NCBI GenBank assembly: GCA_030431945.1
Contig: JAUIIF010000338.1
Location: 1 to 5,554, forward strand
Direction of reading: 5' to 3'
DNA: 5,554 bases
DNA from: Bacteroidia bacterium
Lineage (GTDB): Bacteria; Bacteroidota; Bacteroidia; Chitinophagales; Saprospiraceae
Shown: positions 1 through 5,439 of the stretch, in pieces
Numbering within the stretch: the stretch's first letter is position 1
Layout: every line of letters begins with the position of its first letter
Program-made: the position numbers and the translations under genes
The notes under the pieces: model-generated
What the model was told of the DNA's origin: nothing
Databases searched by the model: none
What the model saw: only the letters and a program-made list of their open reading frames with translations

Positions 1-627
1 TTTTTCGCCGCCGTCGCCGTCCTGGTGGGTACCTGCTACGAGGTAGGCATACCTTCGGCAACCTCCGGTCCGGCAACGGTCTACGATGCGGCCCGGGTGC
101 GCGGTGCCCGGCTGCCGCTGGACTTTAAATTACCCATCGCCGATCCGCAGTTCGAAGATTTTCAGGAATACCATAAGAGCCGCGCCGCTGCCCCGAACTT
201 CCGGGCTGCGGGTGATGATGCTTTCTACTCCGGCTCCGATACGCCCTGTTTCCAGGTGGAGATCGATGAGGCGGTAAGCGGCCACGACCAGAACTACCGC
301 ACGGACATGTTCGGCGGCAAGTACATCGAAACGTCCGATCTCTTCCGCAGTGGCCTGGAAACAGCGCTGGCCGCTTCCTTTACCGAAGAGGTGTGGGCCC
401 GCGACCGCAAATGTTTCAACGGTTCCTTCGTCGTCAGTTTCGACGTGGAAGCCAGTGGGCGCATCGGTACCAATATGCTCGTACACCACGTACACGGCAG
501 CTCCAACGCCGCAGGTATTGCCGTCCTCGACGTGCTGCGGGATATGGACCTGCAGGGACACCGCTGGCACGACGGCACCGCTGGTGCCGGTGAAGTCCGC
601 ATACCCGTAAAGTTCCGCCTGGAGTAA
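1..627 (+). CDS. Exported protein with TonB C-terminal-like domain (5' end missing)
   Basis: The frame is open from the first base to the TAA at 625-627, giving 208 residues without the true start. The first residues (FFAAVAVLVGTC) are hydrophobic and look like the end of a signal peptide or membrane anchor. Cys12 could be a lipobox cysteine, but Thr at -1 is atypical. The GTG at 25 is inside this hydrophobic stretch and is probably not the start. Residues about 138-208 resemble the TonB_C fold: a strand (SFVVSFDVEASG) like the usual 'V.F.V...G.I', a helix (AVLDVLRDMD) and the closing strand VRIPVKFRLE, like the typical VxVPVxFxL end. The middle has two cysteines (83 and 138) that might form a disulfide. 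In TonB this domain contacts outer-membrane receptors, but the long proline-rich linker of a real TonB is absent from the visible part. A periplasmic or lipid-anchored role is inferred; the partner is unknown. The family call is moderately sure, the function is not. Confidence 0.7.
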   Translation, partial: FFAAVAVLVGTCYEVGIPSATSGPATVYDAARVRGARLPLDFKLPIADPQFEDFQEYHKSRAAAPNFRAAGDDAFYSGSDTPCFQVEIDEAVSGHDQNYRTDMFGGKYIETSDLFRSGLETALAASFTEEVWARDRKCFNGSFVVSFDVEASGRIGTNMLVHHVHGSSNAAGIAVLDVLRDMDLQGHRWHDGTAGAGEVRIPVKFRLE

Positions 628-667
628 ACATTCCTTGTACACCAGCCTACTCCCCCGGCACCCCGGA

Positions 668-797
668 GCTGACGCATCATTTTTTTACCTCTCCCTCAGT
701 CCCTCCCCACACCGCTGCGCTGGGGAGGGATGACCCTTCGGCGCTGACTACTGCAGAAAACGACAGATCGTATGCTGTTAACAGAGTATGCGTCAGC
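668..797. repeat. 10-bp perfect inverted repeat pair, possible MITE-like unit
   Basis: GCTGACGCAT at 668-677 is matched by its reverse complement ATGCGTCAGC at 788-797, bounding a 130-base unit that contains no gene. The unit holds the REP-like palindrome (687-730) and a CTGTTAACAG palindrome (775-784). Either this is a small non-autonomous element with terminal inverted repeats, or the arms pair in a transcript running through the convergent gap. The sequence alone does not decide which. Confidence 0.4.
687..730 (+). repeat. REP-like palindromic repeat, copy 1
   Basis: A pyrimidine-rich head (ACCTCTCCCTCAG) is followed by a perfect 9-bp stem, TCCCTCCCC (700-708) with GGGGAGGGA (722-730), around a 13-base loop. 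The same plan, in opposite orientation, occurs at 5440-5494, where the reverse complement begins ACCTCTCCCC and then forms CCCCTCTCC-type arms. Two diverged copies 60 bases (here) and 54 bases (there) after plus-strand stop codons suggest a dispersed intergenic repeat family. It may also act as a transcript-end hairpin. Confidence 0.5.
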
Positions 798-842
798 CCG
801 CCCCGGCACCCTAACCTTCTCCGGCACCTGCGGCCGCGCCCC

Positions 843-2378
843 TTATGCCTCTCCGAACACCAGCTGCAGATGGTCCTCCGCCGGCTTACGCCTGGCCGTC
901 AGCCTACTCACGAGCAGGTAGACCAGCAGGGAGATCAGGAAGGCCGGGATGACCTCGTGCACCTCCTGCAGGCCGGCGAAACGGAAGCGAAAGAAGGCCC
1001 GCCAGACGACGTTGACGACCATCCCCGTCACCATACTGGCCAGGGCGCCGGCGTCAGTACCCCACCGCAGGTAAAGCCCCCCGAAAATGCCCGGGAAAAA
1101 ACTGGCGGCGAAGACTGCCCCCGCAAACGCCGTCAACTCCACAATGCCCGCAAGCGGGTACAGGTGCAAGGCCCAGACGAGGCCGAAAGTCGCGCAGCAG
1201 TAAGCGAGCATCGCCCACTTCGTCCGGGGAATGAGTTTATCCTCCGGCATGGGCAAGACCACGTGCCAGATGTCTTTCACCAGGGCCGTACCGATAATGA
1301 TGATGACGGAGGCCAGGGAAGACATGCCGGCGGCAAACAGGCCGGCTACGCAGATGCCGCTGACCAGTTTGTTGTCGAATTTAGCCAGCATGAAACCCAC
1401 TACTTTATCCGTGTCCTGAATCAGGTAAGCGGCTTCTTCCGCAGTGACCATGCCGTGAACCAGGGCGCCCAGCCCCATGACGCACACCAGGGAGATGCCC
1501 AGAAAGACGGGGGTCCAGATCATGGCAAAACGCATGCTTTTGGCGTTGTCGATCGAGTAAAACCGGATCAGGTTTTTCGGCTCCGAGATTTGCTTCATCC
1601 CGATGCTCAGGCCGATGCCGAGGATGTACAGGAAAGAAACCAGGCTGCCGAAGGTGACCAAGCCGTTGCCCATCGGCTCCCCGGTCTTGGTCACGTGTTC
1701 CGTTTGCCGGATGGACGTAAACAATTCCTCGACCCCTCCGACGAAAAGGAACGGCAGCAGCAGCAACAAAATCGCAACCCCGAACATAATGATGCCCTGA
1801 ATGGCGTCCGTCCACAGGACCGAATACATCCCGCCCCAGATCGTATAGGCACAGGTGATGAACAGGATGGCGGCAGCACCCCAGAGGTAGGGGACGTCGA
1901 GCACCGTTTCCAGTACCACCGCACAGCCTTTGGCGATGCCGGCCATGTACCAGACCGTAGCGAAGAGGATGATGAAGGCCGAGAGCAGCCGGATGTATTT
2001 GGCCAGATTACTTTGGTAGCGCAGGTGAAAATAATCGGGGACCGTGAAGGATTGCAGGCGGGCCGTCTGGGCCCGCATACGGGGCCCCAGCAATTGCCAG
2101 CTGATGATGCAGAAGATGGTCCAGATCAGGCCCATCCAGGCCCAGCTGAGTCCGAACTGGAACGACTTGCCGGCCTGCCCGATGTAGGTATTGGTACTGG
2201 CGGAAGTCGAGAAAAAGGCGAGGGAAACCACCCAGCCGGGAATCTTGCGCTTAGCCACGTAGTAGTCGGCCACGCCCTGAGCGGCCTGCCGCTTGAAGTA
2301 CCACCCCACGTAAAGGCAGCCCCCTACGTACAGGAAGGTGAGGAGCAGCGTGAAATAGTTTTCCTGTAAGTAATCCAT
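843..2378 (-). CDS. Sodium:solute symporter (SSS/SLC5 family)
   Basis: The 511-residue product is a polytopic inner-membrane protein with about 13 hydrophobic segments, the usual size and layout for sodium:solute symporters of the LeuT fold. Visible family marks are the TM2 region FFSTSASTNTYIG (55-67), the signature near 179-198 containing WGGMYSVLWTDAIQG, and GLFAAGMSSLAS (346-357). In that last motif the Ser353-Ser354 pair matches the serines that help form the second sodium site in characterised members such as vSGLT. The C-terminal tail is basic and then acidic. The ATG at 2378 is supported by AAGGGGGA just upstream. It is the third gene of an operon, 11 bases after a 40-residue membrane protein gene and downstream of an acyl-CoA synthetase gene. 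The context argues for a carboxylate substrate, possibly malonate or a similar acid. The sequence alone does not give the substrate: pantothenate, proline or sugar transport cannot be excluded, though the family call is secure. Confidence 0.93.
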   Translation of the reverse strand: MDYLQENYFTLLLTFLYVGGCLYVGWYFKRQAAQGVADYYVAKRKIPGWVVSLAFFSTSASTNTYIGQAGKSFQFGLSWAWMGLIWTIFCIISWQLLGPRMRAQTARLQSFTVPDYFHLRYQSNLAKYIRLLSAFIILFATVWYMAGIAKGCAVVLETVLDVPYLWGAAAILFITCAYTIWGGMYSVLWTDAIQGIIMFGVAILLLLLPFLFVGGVEELFTSIRQTEHVTKTGEPMGNGLVTFGSLVSFLYILGIGLSIGMKQISEPKNLIRFYSIDNAKSMRFAMIWTPVFLGISLVCVMGLGALVHGMVTAEEAAYLIQDTDKVVGFMLAKFDNKLVSGICVAGLFAAGMSSLASVIIIIGTALVKDIWHVVLPMPEDKLIPRTKWAMLAYCCATFGLVWALHLYPLAGIVELTAFAGAVFAASFFPGIFGGLYLRWGTDAGALASMVTGMVVNVVWRAFFRFRFAGLQEVHEVIPAFLISLLVYLLVSRLTARRKPAEDHLQLVFGEA

Positions 2379-2389
2379 CAGTCCCCCTT
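2379..2389 (-). promoter_or_regulatory. Ribosome binding site of the symporter gene
   Basis: The whole 11-base spacer between the stop of the small membrane protein gene and the symporter ATG reads AAGGGGGACTG on the minus strand. Its AGGGGGA is a strong Shine-Dalgarno-like purine block a few bases before the start. This fixes the start at 2378. It is unusual here because the other genes in the window lack such a block. Confidence 0.6.
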
Positions 2390-2512
2390 TTAGTGTTCCA
2401 GGTCTTCTCCCGTACGCTCTTCCACTTCAATGTCCCGCCGGATCACCAGCCAGGCGTTGAACGCAATGAGTACCAAAATACCCCAGTAGGGAAAGGCGGT
2501 CCAGAAATCCAT
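2390..2512 (-). CDS. 40-aa one-helix membrane protein, candidate symporter small subunit
   Basis: A 40-codon frame runs from the ATG at 2512-2510 to the TAA at 2392-2390. The product starts MDFWTAFPYWGILVLIAFN, giving one transmembrane segment (about residues 7-24) rich in Trp and aromatic residues. Two arginines (25-26) and a strongly acidic tail (DIEVEERTGEDLEH) follow. The positive-inside rule would place the tail in the cytoplasm. The ATG overlaps the stop of the synthetase gene by one base (TGATG), which suggests translational coupling, and the symporter gene follows 11 bases later. Several SSS transporters are co-encoded with short membrane proteins (for example YjcH with ActP, or DUF997/YhdT with PanF). 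I infer an analogous accessory subunit, although this one is much shorter than YjcH. Position and composition strongly support a real gene; the function is inferred. Confidence 0.8.
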   Translation of the reverse strand: MDFWTAFPYWGILVLIAFNAWLVIRRDIEVEERTGEDLEH

Positions 2513-4002
2513 CAGAATTGCTTTTTAAGTTCGTTTTTGGTCACCTTGCCGAGGGTGTTTTTGGGCAGCGCCTCCAGGTGCAACCAGCGCCGGGGCACCC
2601 GGTAGCCGGGGATGCGTTCCTGCAGCCAGGACGCCAGGGCAGCAAAGTCCGGTTTTTCCTGGGGACTGACAACGGCCGCGGCCACCACTTCGCCCCACTC
2701 CTCGTCGGGTACACCGACGACGGCGCACTCGGCGACGGCTTCGTGCCGCAGCAGGACGGCTTCAATTTCCAGGGCGGAGATCTTGTAGCCTCCGGATTTG
2801 ATGATGTCGACGGAATCACGACCAAGGATGCGGTAGAGGCCGTCGTTCTTTTCCGCAACGTCTCCGGTACGAAACCAGCCATCCGCCGTAAACGCGGCTT
2901 GCGTAGCCGCCGGTTTCTGCCAGTATTCCAGGAAAACCCCGGGGCCTTTGATCTGGATTTCGCCGGGCGTGTGGTCGAGGTGAATGGTCCGGCCTTCTTC
3001 GTCCGCCAGGCGCATCTCTACCCCGGGCAGGGGCAGACCGACGTGGCCGGGCCGGCGCTCACCGTGAAAACTGTTGGAGAGTGCCATGCCTATTTCCGTC
3101 ATGCCGTAGCGCTCCAGCAGCGTGTGCCCGGTGAGGGTGCGCCACCGCTCCAGCGTGGGTACGGGCAGGGCGGCGGAGCCCGAGACCATGAGGTTGAGGT
3201 TCCGCGCCCCGGCGCTCAGGCGGGTCTGGTCACTTTCGTCCAGTTTTTCCCAGTAGCTGATGAGTTTGTAGTAGATGGTAGGGACGGCCATAAAGCGGGT
3301 CAGGCTGCCATCGGCCAGTTTTTCCCAGACCACATTGGCCTGGAATTTCGGCAGAAACTCACAGCAGGCGCCACTCCAGAGGGCACAGCTCAGCACGTTG
3401 ATGATGCCGTGAACGTGGTGCAGCGGCAGGATGTTGAGGATACGATCATCCGCCTGCCAGGCCCACGCTTCGACCAGGGTTTTGATCTGGAATTCGAGGT
3501 TGGCGTGGGTGGTGACGACGCCTTTCGGCAGGCTGGTGGTGCCGGAGGTATAGAGAATCTGGGCGCGGCGCGCAGGTGCAATGGTGGTTGGTGGCGCCTC
3601 CTCCGGCACTGCCGCTGCGGGCAGGGTGGCCAGGGGCAATAGTCTGATGTCCAGTTCCCGCGCCGTTGCGGCCAGCAGATCAACAAAGTCGTCGTGGACG
3701 ATCAGTACCGTCGCCAGCGTATCCTCCAGTACGTACCGGAGGGCCGGCAACGGGTGGGCTGTGCACAATGGTACGGCGACCCCTCCGGCCCGCCAGATGC
3801 CCCACTGGCAGGCCACGTAACCGAAGGATGGCGGGACGATAAAGGCGATCCGCTCTTCGTGGAGGTCCGCCCGGCCGGCGAGGAGAGTGCCGGCAACTGC
3901 TGCGGACTTGGTTAGCAGCTCCCCGTAGGAGTATTCCCTGCCCTCCGAAATGATCGCGGTACGGTCGGCAAATTTCTCAGCGCGCTCGAGTAGTTGTATC
4001 AT
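2512..4002 (-). CDS. Acyl-CoA synthetase, malonyl-CoA synthetase (MatB/ACSF3) type
   Basis: This 496-residue AMP-forming enzyme of the ANL superfamily would adenylate a carboxylate and transfer it to coenzyme A in the cytoplasm. Visible motifs in order: the phosphate loop YTSGTTSLPKG (151-161), HHVHG (195-199), SGSAALP (274-280), YGMTE (299-303), the hinge region with TGD (379-381) and GR (394-395), SGGYKIS (403-409), and the C-terminal NTLGK whose Lys486 is the expected catalytic lysine. The stretch GHTLLERYGMTEIGMALS and the blocks VFMAVPTIY-like and VDIIKSGGYK match, from memory, human ACSF3, a malonyl/methylmalonyl-CoA synthetase. Bacterial MatB proteins have about this length. The loop has Ser157 where most relatives have Gly. 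The ATG at 4002 fits the family's N-terminus; no purine-rich ribosome binding site precedes it. It is first in an operon with a small membrane protein and a symporter, suggesting activation of an imported acid. Family is firm; malonate over another short acid is probable, not proven. Confidence 0.92.
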   Translation of the reverse strand: MIQLLERAEKFADRTAIISEGREYSYGELLTKSAAVAGTLLAGRADLHEERIAFIVPPSFGYVACQWGIWRAGGVAVPLCTAHPLPALRYVLEDTLATVLIVHDDFVDLLAATARELDIRLLPLATLPAAAVPEEAPPTTIAPARRAQILYTSGTTSLPKGVVTTHANLEFQIKTLVEAWAWQADDRILNILPLHHVHGIINVLSCALWSGACCEFLPKFQANVVWEKLADGSLTRFMAVPTIYYKLISYWEKLDESDQTRLSAGARNLNLMVSGSAALPVPTLERWRTLTGHTLLERYGMTEIGMALSNSFHGERRPGHVGLPLPGVEMRLADEEGRTIHLDHTPGEIQIKGPGVFLEYWQKPAATQAAFTADGWFRTGDVAEKNDGLYRILGRDSVDIIKSGGYKISALEIEAVLLRHEAVAECAVVGVPDEEWGEVVAAAVVSPQEKPDFAALASWLQERIPGYRVPRRWLHLEALPKNTLGKVTKNELKKQF

Positions 4003-4133
4003 GATGCTGCAAACTAAGCATCCCGGGTTAAAAAACCACTAACTAAATAATCTCCGCGTGCGGCCGGGCTGGCTCCGCTATGGGGTTCCCGCCGTAGCAG
4101 GCGCTGATTAAACTGCCAGACAAATGCGAGCGC

Positions 4134-4238
4134 TCGTCGGCTGAGGCGAGGGCGTAGCGAGCTGACGCGTCCGCCGGCTTAGGTATAGCTGATCAATTGG
4201 CGGACAACCCAGCTCGTACCTCGCGTGTCGGCCGACGA
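4134..4238. repeat. 105-base imperfect palindrome (long stem-loop)
   Basis: Left arm 4134-4175 and right arm 4199-4238 pair over most of their length: TCGTCGGC (4134-4141) with GCCGACGA (4231-4238), GCGAGG (4146-4151) with CCTCGC (4219-4224), CGAGCTG (4158-4164) with CAGCTCG (4210-4216), and GTCCGCC (4169-4175) with GGCGGAC (4199-4205). Small bulges and one four-base internal loop interrupt the stem, and the terminal loop is 23 bases. It sits between two divergent start codons, so it is not a normal terminator position. It could be a small mobile element remnant, a structured untranslated RNA or a protein binding site. The right edge coincides with the switch to AT-rich DNA. Confidence 0.6.
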
Positions 4239-4243
4239 TTGAC

Positions 4244-4278
4244 TTGTGATTATTCTAATGATTGTAAAATTAAATTTG
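4244..4278 (+). promoter_or_regulatory. Candidate Bacteroidota-type promoter for the Cys-rich gene
   Basis: TAAATTTG at 4271-4278 matches the TAnnTTTG -7 element of Bacteroidota exactly, inside an AT-rich stretch ahead of the gene at 4370. A possible -33 element, TTGTG (4244-4248), lies 22 bases upstream, slightly farther than the usual 19-21. It would give a leader of roughly 85 bases. A sigma70-like reading (TTGACT at 4239-4244 with TAAAAT at 4265-4270) is a weaker alternative. Confidence 0.35.
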
Positions 4279-4357
4279 GCAATAAATATTATTAACCCTA
4301 CATTTAAATCGAAATTAGAAGGATTTAAATTATTATATATTTTAAATTCTTCGCCTA

Positions 4358-4367
4358 AAACACCCAC
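4358..4367 (+). promoter_or_regulatory. Leader motif AAACACCCAC before the Cys-rich gene
   Basis: The 10-mer AAACACCCAC ends two bases before the ATG at 4370. The identical 10-mer stands before the next gene (4737-4746), and AACACCCAC recurs near the window end (5514-5522). No Shine-Dalgarno sequence is present in either leader, so the A- and C-rich leader may be what matters for translation start. The role is unproven. Confidence 0.35.
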
Positions 4368-4369
4368 AC

Positions 4370-4660
4370 ATGAATTTTACCGCATTAAAATCGCGCTGGA
4401 TATTGCCGATTTTTTTCTCCTTTCTTCCATTACTGATCAATGCCGAAAAATCTTGCGAAGGCGACTGTAAGGCCAACTGTAATACCTGGAGCGTTACTTA
4501 TTCAGTTGACTGTAATGGAGCAATTATTGATTATCGTTCCGTCCACAATTACGACAACTATTCTACGGTAACGACGGAGGCCGATGACGATACTGCCGTA
4601 GGCATGCTTCCCAGTGAAGCTTTTGGTGATCACTGTGAAACGGATACCTGCCTGAAATAG
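4370..4660 (+). CDS. Small secreted six-cysteine protein of unknown function
   Basis: The 96-residue product has a clear signal peptide: basic residues Lys7 and Arg9, a hydrophobic core (ILPIFFSFLPLLI), and a likely signal peptidase I site after Ala25 (INA/EK). The mature part of about 71 residues carries six cysteines (29, 33, 37, 48, 89, 94) with spacing C-x3-C-x3-C-x10-C-x40-C-x4-C, an even number suited to three disulfides in the periplasm or outside the cell. The rest is acidic and rich in Asp, Thr and Tyr. I do not recognise a family. Codon use is more AT-rich than in the neighbouring genes, and the gene sits behind an AT-rich leader, which may indicate recent acquisition. The ATG at 4370 is the only start giving a sensible signal peptide. 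It is followed after 90 bases by a lipoprotein gene in the same direction. Confidence 0.7.
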   Translation: MNFTALKSRWILPIFFSFLPLLINAEKSCEGDCKANCNTWSVTYSVDCNGAIIDYRSVHNYDNYSTVTTEADDDTAVGMLPSEAFGDHCETDTCLK

Positions 4661-4661
4661 G

Positions 4662-4676
4662 CATTCTGCCGGAATG
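4662..4676 (+). other. Short hairpin after the Cys-rich gene
   Basis: CATTCT (4662-4667) can pair with GGAATG (4671-4676), counting one T-G wobble, around a three-base loop, directly after the stop codon at 4658-4660. No T run follows, so it is not a convincing terminator. It may mark the transcript end or simply be chance. The rest of the 90-base gap to the next gene is pyrimidine-rich with no other structure seen. Confidence 0.2.
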
Positions 4677-4736
4677 ATTGCCGCCTTTCCCCCTCTATCC
4701 ACTACTATTACTCCACACACTCCCGTATTCTTTTTT

Positions 4737-4746
4737 AAACACCCAC
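4737..4746 (+). promoter_or_regulatory. Leader motif AAACACCCAC before the lipoprotein gene
   Basis: This is a second exact copy of the 10-mer seen at 4358-4367, ending four bases before the ATG at 4751. It follows a T6 run (4731-4736). The matching sequence and near-matching distance to the start codon suggest a shared leader feature; the role is inferred. Confidence 0.35.
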
Positions 4747-4750
4747 TCTT

Positions 4751-5386
4751 ATGCATAAATTTATCATCCTGGCCTGTTGCCTGGGGATGTTCAGTGCCTG
4801 TCAGGTCGATACCTCCCTGGTACAGGAAACTAACCTGCAGCAGCAAACCCATTTCCAAAACGGAGCAATAAAACCCGGAAAACTCTACACCTTTAAGGTG
4901 CCGCCAACGGGTAGGTACCGGCCGGAATACACCCAGGAAGCCAACGATATTGTCTTTGCTCACCGCGCAGAAAACTGGACCACGGGCGAACAGGCCCTGC
5001 TGCGCATGGCCAACCGGATCATCCAAAATGCCCAGGGAGACATCTCTTTTTCCAATCGGGTCGACCTGGAAACCATCACCTACTACAACCTGGACAATTT
5101 CATCTTTCCCGCGCCTCCTTCCACTGCCCGCGCTGCGGCCGCAGCGCAAAATCTTCGCCTGATCTTTACCCACGGCCAACCGACGGAGACGGGCCGGCTG
5201 GCAAAAGCCCTGCAACTGGCAGCCACCGCCCTGAGCCCCGACGAGACGAGCAACTTCAAGTCCCGTATCCAGGCCGTTGCGGAGAGCATCCTCGCCCGTC
5301 CGGAGGCATACCATCCGGTGCCCCACATCCAGGCATATTTGCGGGAAGAGGCGGAGAAGGCCTTCAGTGTACTTCCTACCATTTAG
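4751..5386 (+). CDS. Predicted lipoprotein of unknown function
   Basis: The 211-residue product begins with a short lipoprotein-type signal: Lys3, a hydrophobic core (FIILACCLGMF) and FSAC, with Cys17 as the likely lipidated residue. Phe at -3 is tolerated in many Bacteroidota lipoproteins. Cys9 is too close to the N-terminus to be the site. The mature part starts with a polar linker (about 18-40), followed by a probable strand (KLYTFKVP, 44-51), then mostly helix-forming sequence with an Ala-rich run (126-132) and a C-terminal helix (about 192-206). I do not recognise a domain. The visible features suggest an envelope protein on the periplasmic or outer-membrane side. It follows the Cys-rich gene after 90 bases and ends 24 bases before a strong hairpin, so it may be last in its transcript. 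Confidence 0.78.
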   Translation: MHKFIILACCLGMFSACQVDTSLVQETNLQQQTHFQNGAIKPGKLYTFKVPPTGRYRPEYTQEANDIVFAHRAENWTTGEQALLRMANRIIQNAQGDISFSNRVDLETITYYNLDNFIFPAPPSTARAAAAAQNLRLIFTHGQPTETGRLAKALQLAATALSPDETSNFKSRIQAVAESILARPEAYHPVPHIQAYLREEAEKAFSVLPTI

Positions 5387-5410
5387 CGGCGTGGTGGAGT
5401 TCTGTTTGTC

Positions 5411-5435
5411 CGATAAAACGCGGAGCGTTTTATTG
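5411..5435 (+). terminator. Perfect hairpin, likely terminator of the lipoprotein gene
   Basis: ATAAAACGC (5413-5421) pairs perfectly with GCGTTTTAT (5425-5433) around the loop GGA. A G-T wobble and a C-G pair extend the stem to 11 bp (5411-5435). The T run is part of the 3' arm and is matched by an A run in the 5' arm, the form typical of bidirectional terminators. It lies 24 bases after the lipoprotein stop codon. There is no separate T tract beyond the stem, so the termination role is likely but not certain. Confidence 0.6.
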
Positions 5436-5439
5436 TAAG

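Larger units (their letters stand above)
653..811. repeat. 11-bp direct repeat CCCCGGCACCC (653-663 and 801-811)
   Basis: CCCCGGCACCC occurs in the same orientation at 653-663 and 801-811, just outside the inverted repeat pair 668-677/788-797. A shorter form, CCGGCACC, recurs at 821-828. The arrangement of direct repeats around inverted repeats recalls a target duplication around a small mobile element, but the direct repeats do not abut the inverted ones (4 bases on the left, 3 on the right). The sequence is also low in complexity, so chance is possible. Confidence 0.4.
628..842. other. Intergenic gap between convergent genes
   Basis: This 215-base stretch lies between the stop of the plus-strand TonB_C-like gene and the stop of the minus-strand symporter gene. 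I see no credible gene in it. It contains a seven-T run (680-686), a REP-like palindrome (687-730), a 10-bp inverted repeat pair (668-677 and 788-797), a CTGTTAACAG palindrome (775-784), and short GC-rich direct repeats (CCGGCACC at 655-662, 803-810 and 821-828). No hairpin directly followed by a T run is present for either gene, so no classical intrinsic terminator can be named. The palindrome at 700-730 could still serve as a transcription end or transcript-stabilising stem for both genes. Confidence 0.7.
4003..4369. other. Divergent intergenic region
   Basis: This 367-base gap separates the starts of the minus-strand operon and the plus-strand Cys-rich gene. I see no credible gene in it; the short frames on both strands have no family features. 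From 4003 to about 4238 it is GC-rich and holds a CGAGCGCTCG palindrome (4127-4136) and a long imperfect inverted repeat (4134-4238). From about 4239 to 4369 it turns sharply AT-rich and probably carries the plus-strand promoter. A minus-strand TTAGTTTG (4017-4010) resembles a Bacteroidota -7 element for the operon, but it lies only about 8 bases before the start codon and no clear -33 partner is visible, so I do not call it. Confidence 0.7.

Noticed and set aside
130..680. Two overlapping minus-strand frames (130-642 and 294-680) opposite the first gene
   Set aside because: The plus-strand product shows a TonB_C-like domain; the minus-strand translations have no coherent features.
680..686. 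T7 run as an intrinsic terminator for the first gene
   Set aside because: The only preceding hairpin is a 4-bp CCGG/CCGG stem ending about 13 bases earlier, too weak and too far for a normal terminator.
1755..1770. CAGCAGCAGCAAC-like triplet repeat
   Set aside because: It encodes a run of leucines in a symporter membrane helix on the minus strand, so ordinary coding constraint explains it.
870..2369. 499-codon open frame on the plus strand opposite the symporter
   Set aside because: It mirrors the symporter gene almost exactly; the product is rich in Gln, Asp, Arg, His and Gly without any domain, as expected of an antisense shadow in GC-rich DNA.
2518..3642. 374-codon plus-strand frame opposite the acyl-CoA synthetase
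   Set aside because: The opposite strand encodes an intact ANL enzyme with all motifs; this frame has low-complexity composition and no recognisable features.
4179..4470. Short frames in the AT-rich leader (minus 4179-4367 and plus 4246-4470)
   Set aside because: They read through promoter-like AT-rich DNA. The plus one runs out of frame into the Cys-rich gene and neither shows family features.
4502..5326. 274-codon minus-strand frame opposite the Cys-rich and lipoprotein genes
   Set aside because: The plus-strand genes have signal peptides and sensible starts, while this frame crosses two genes and their spacer and shows no signal or domain.
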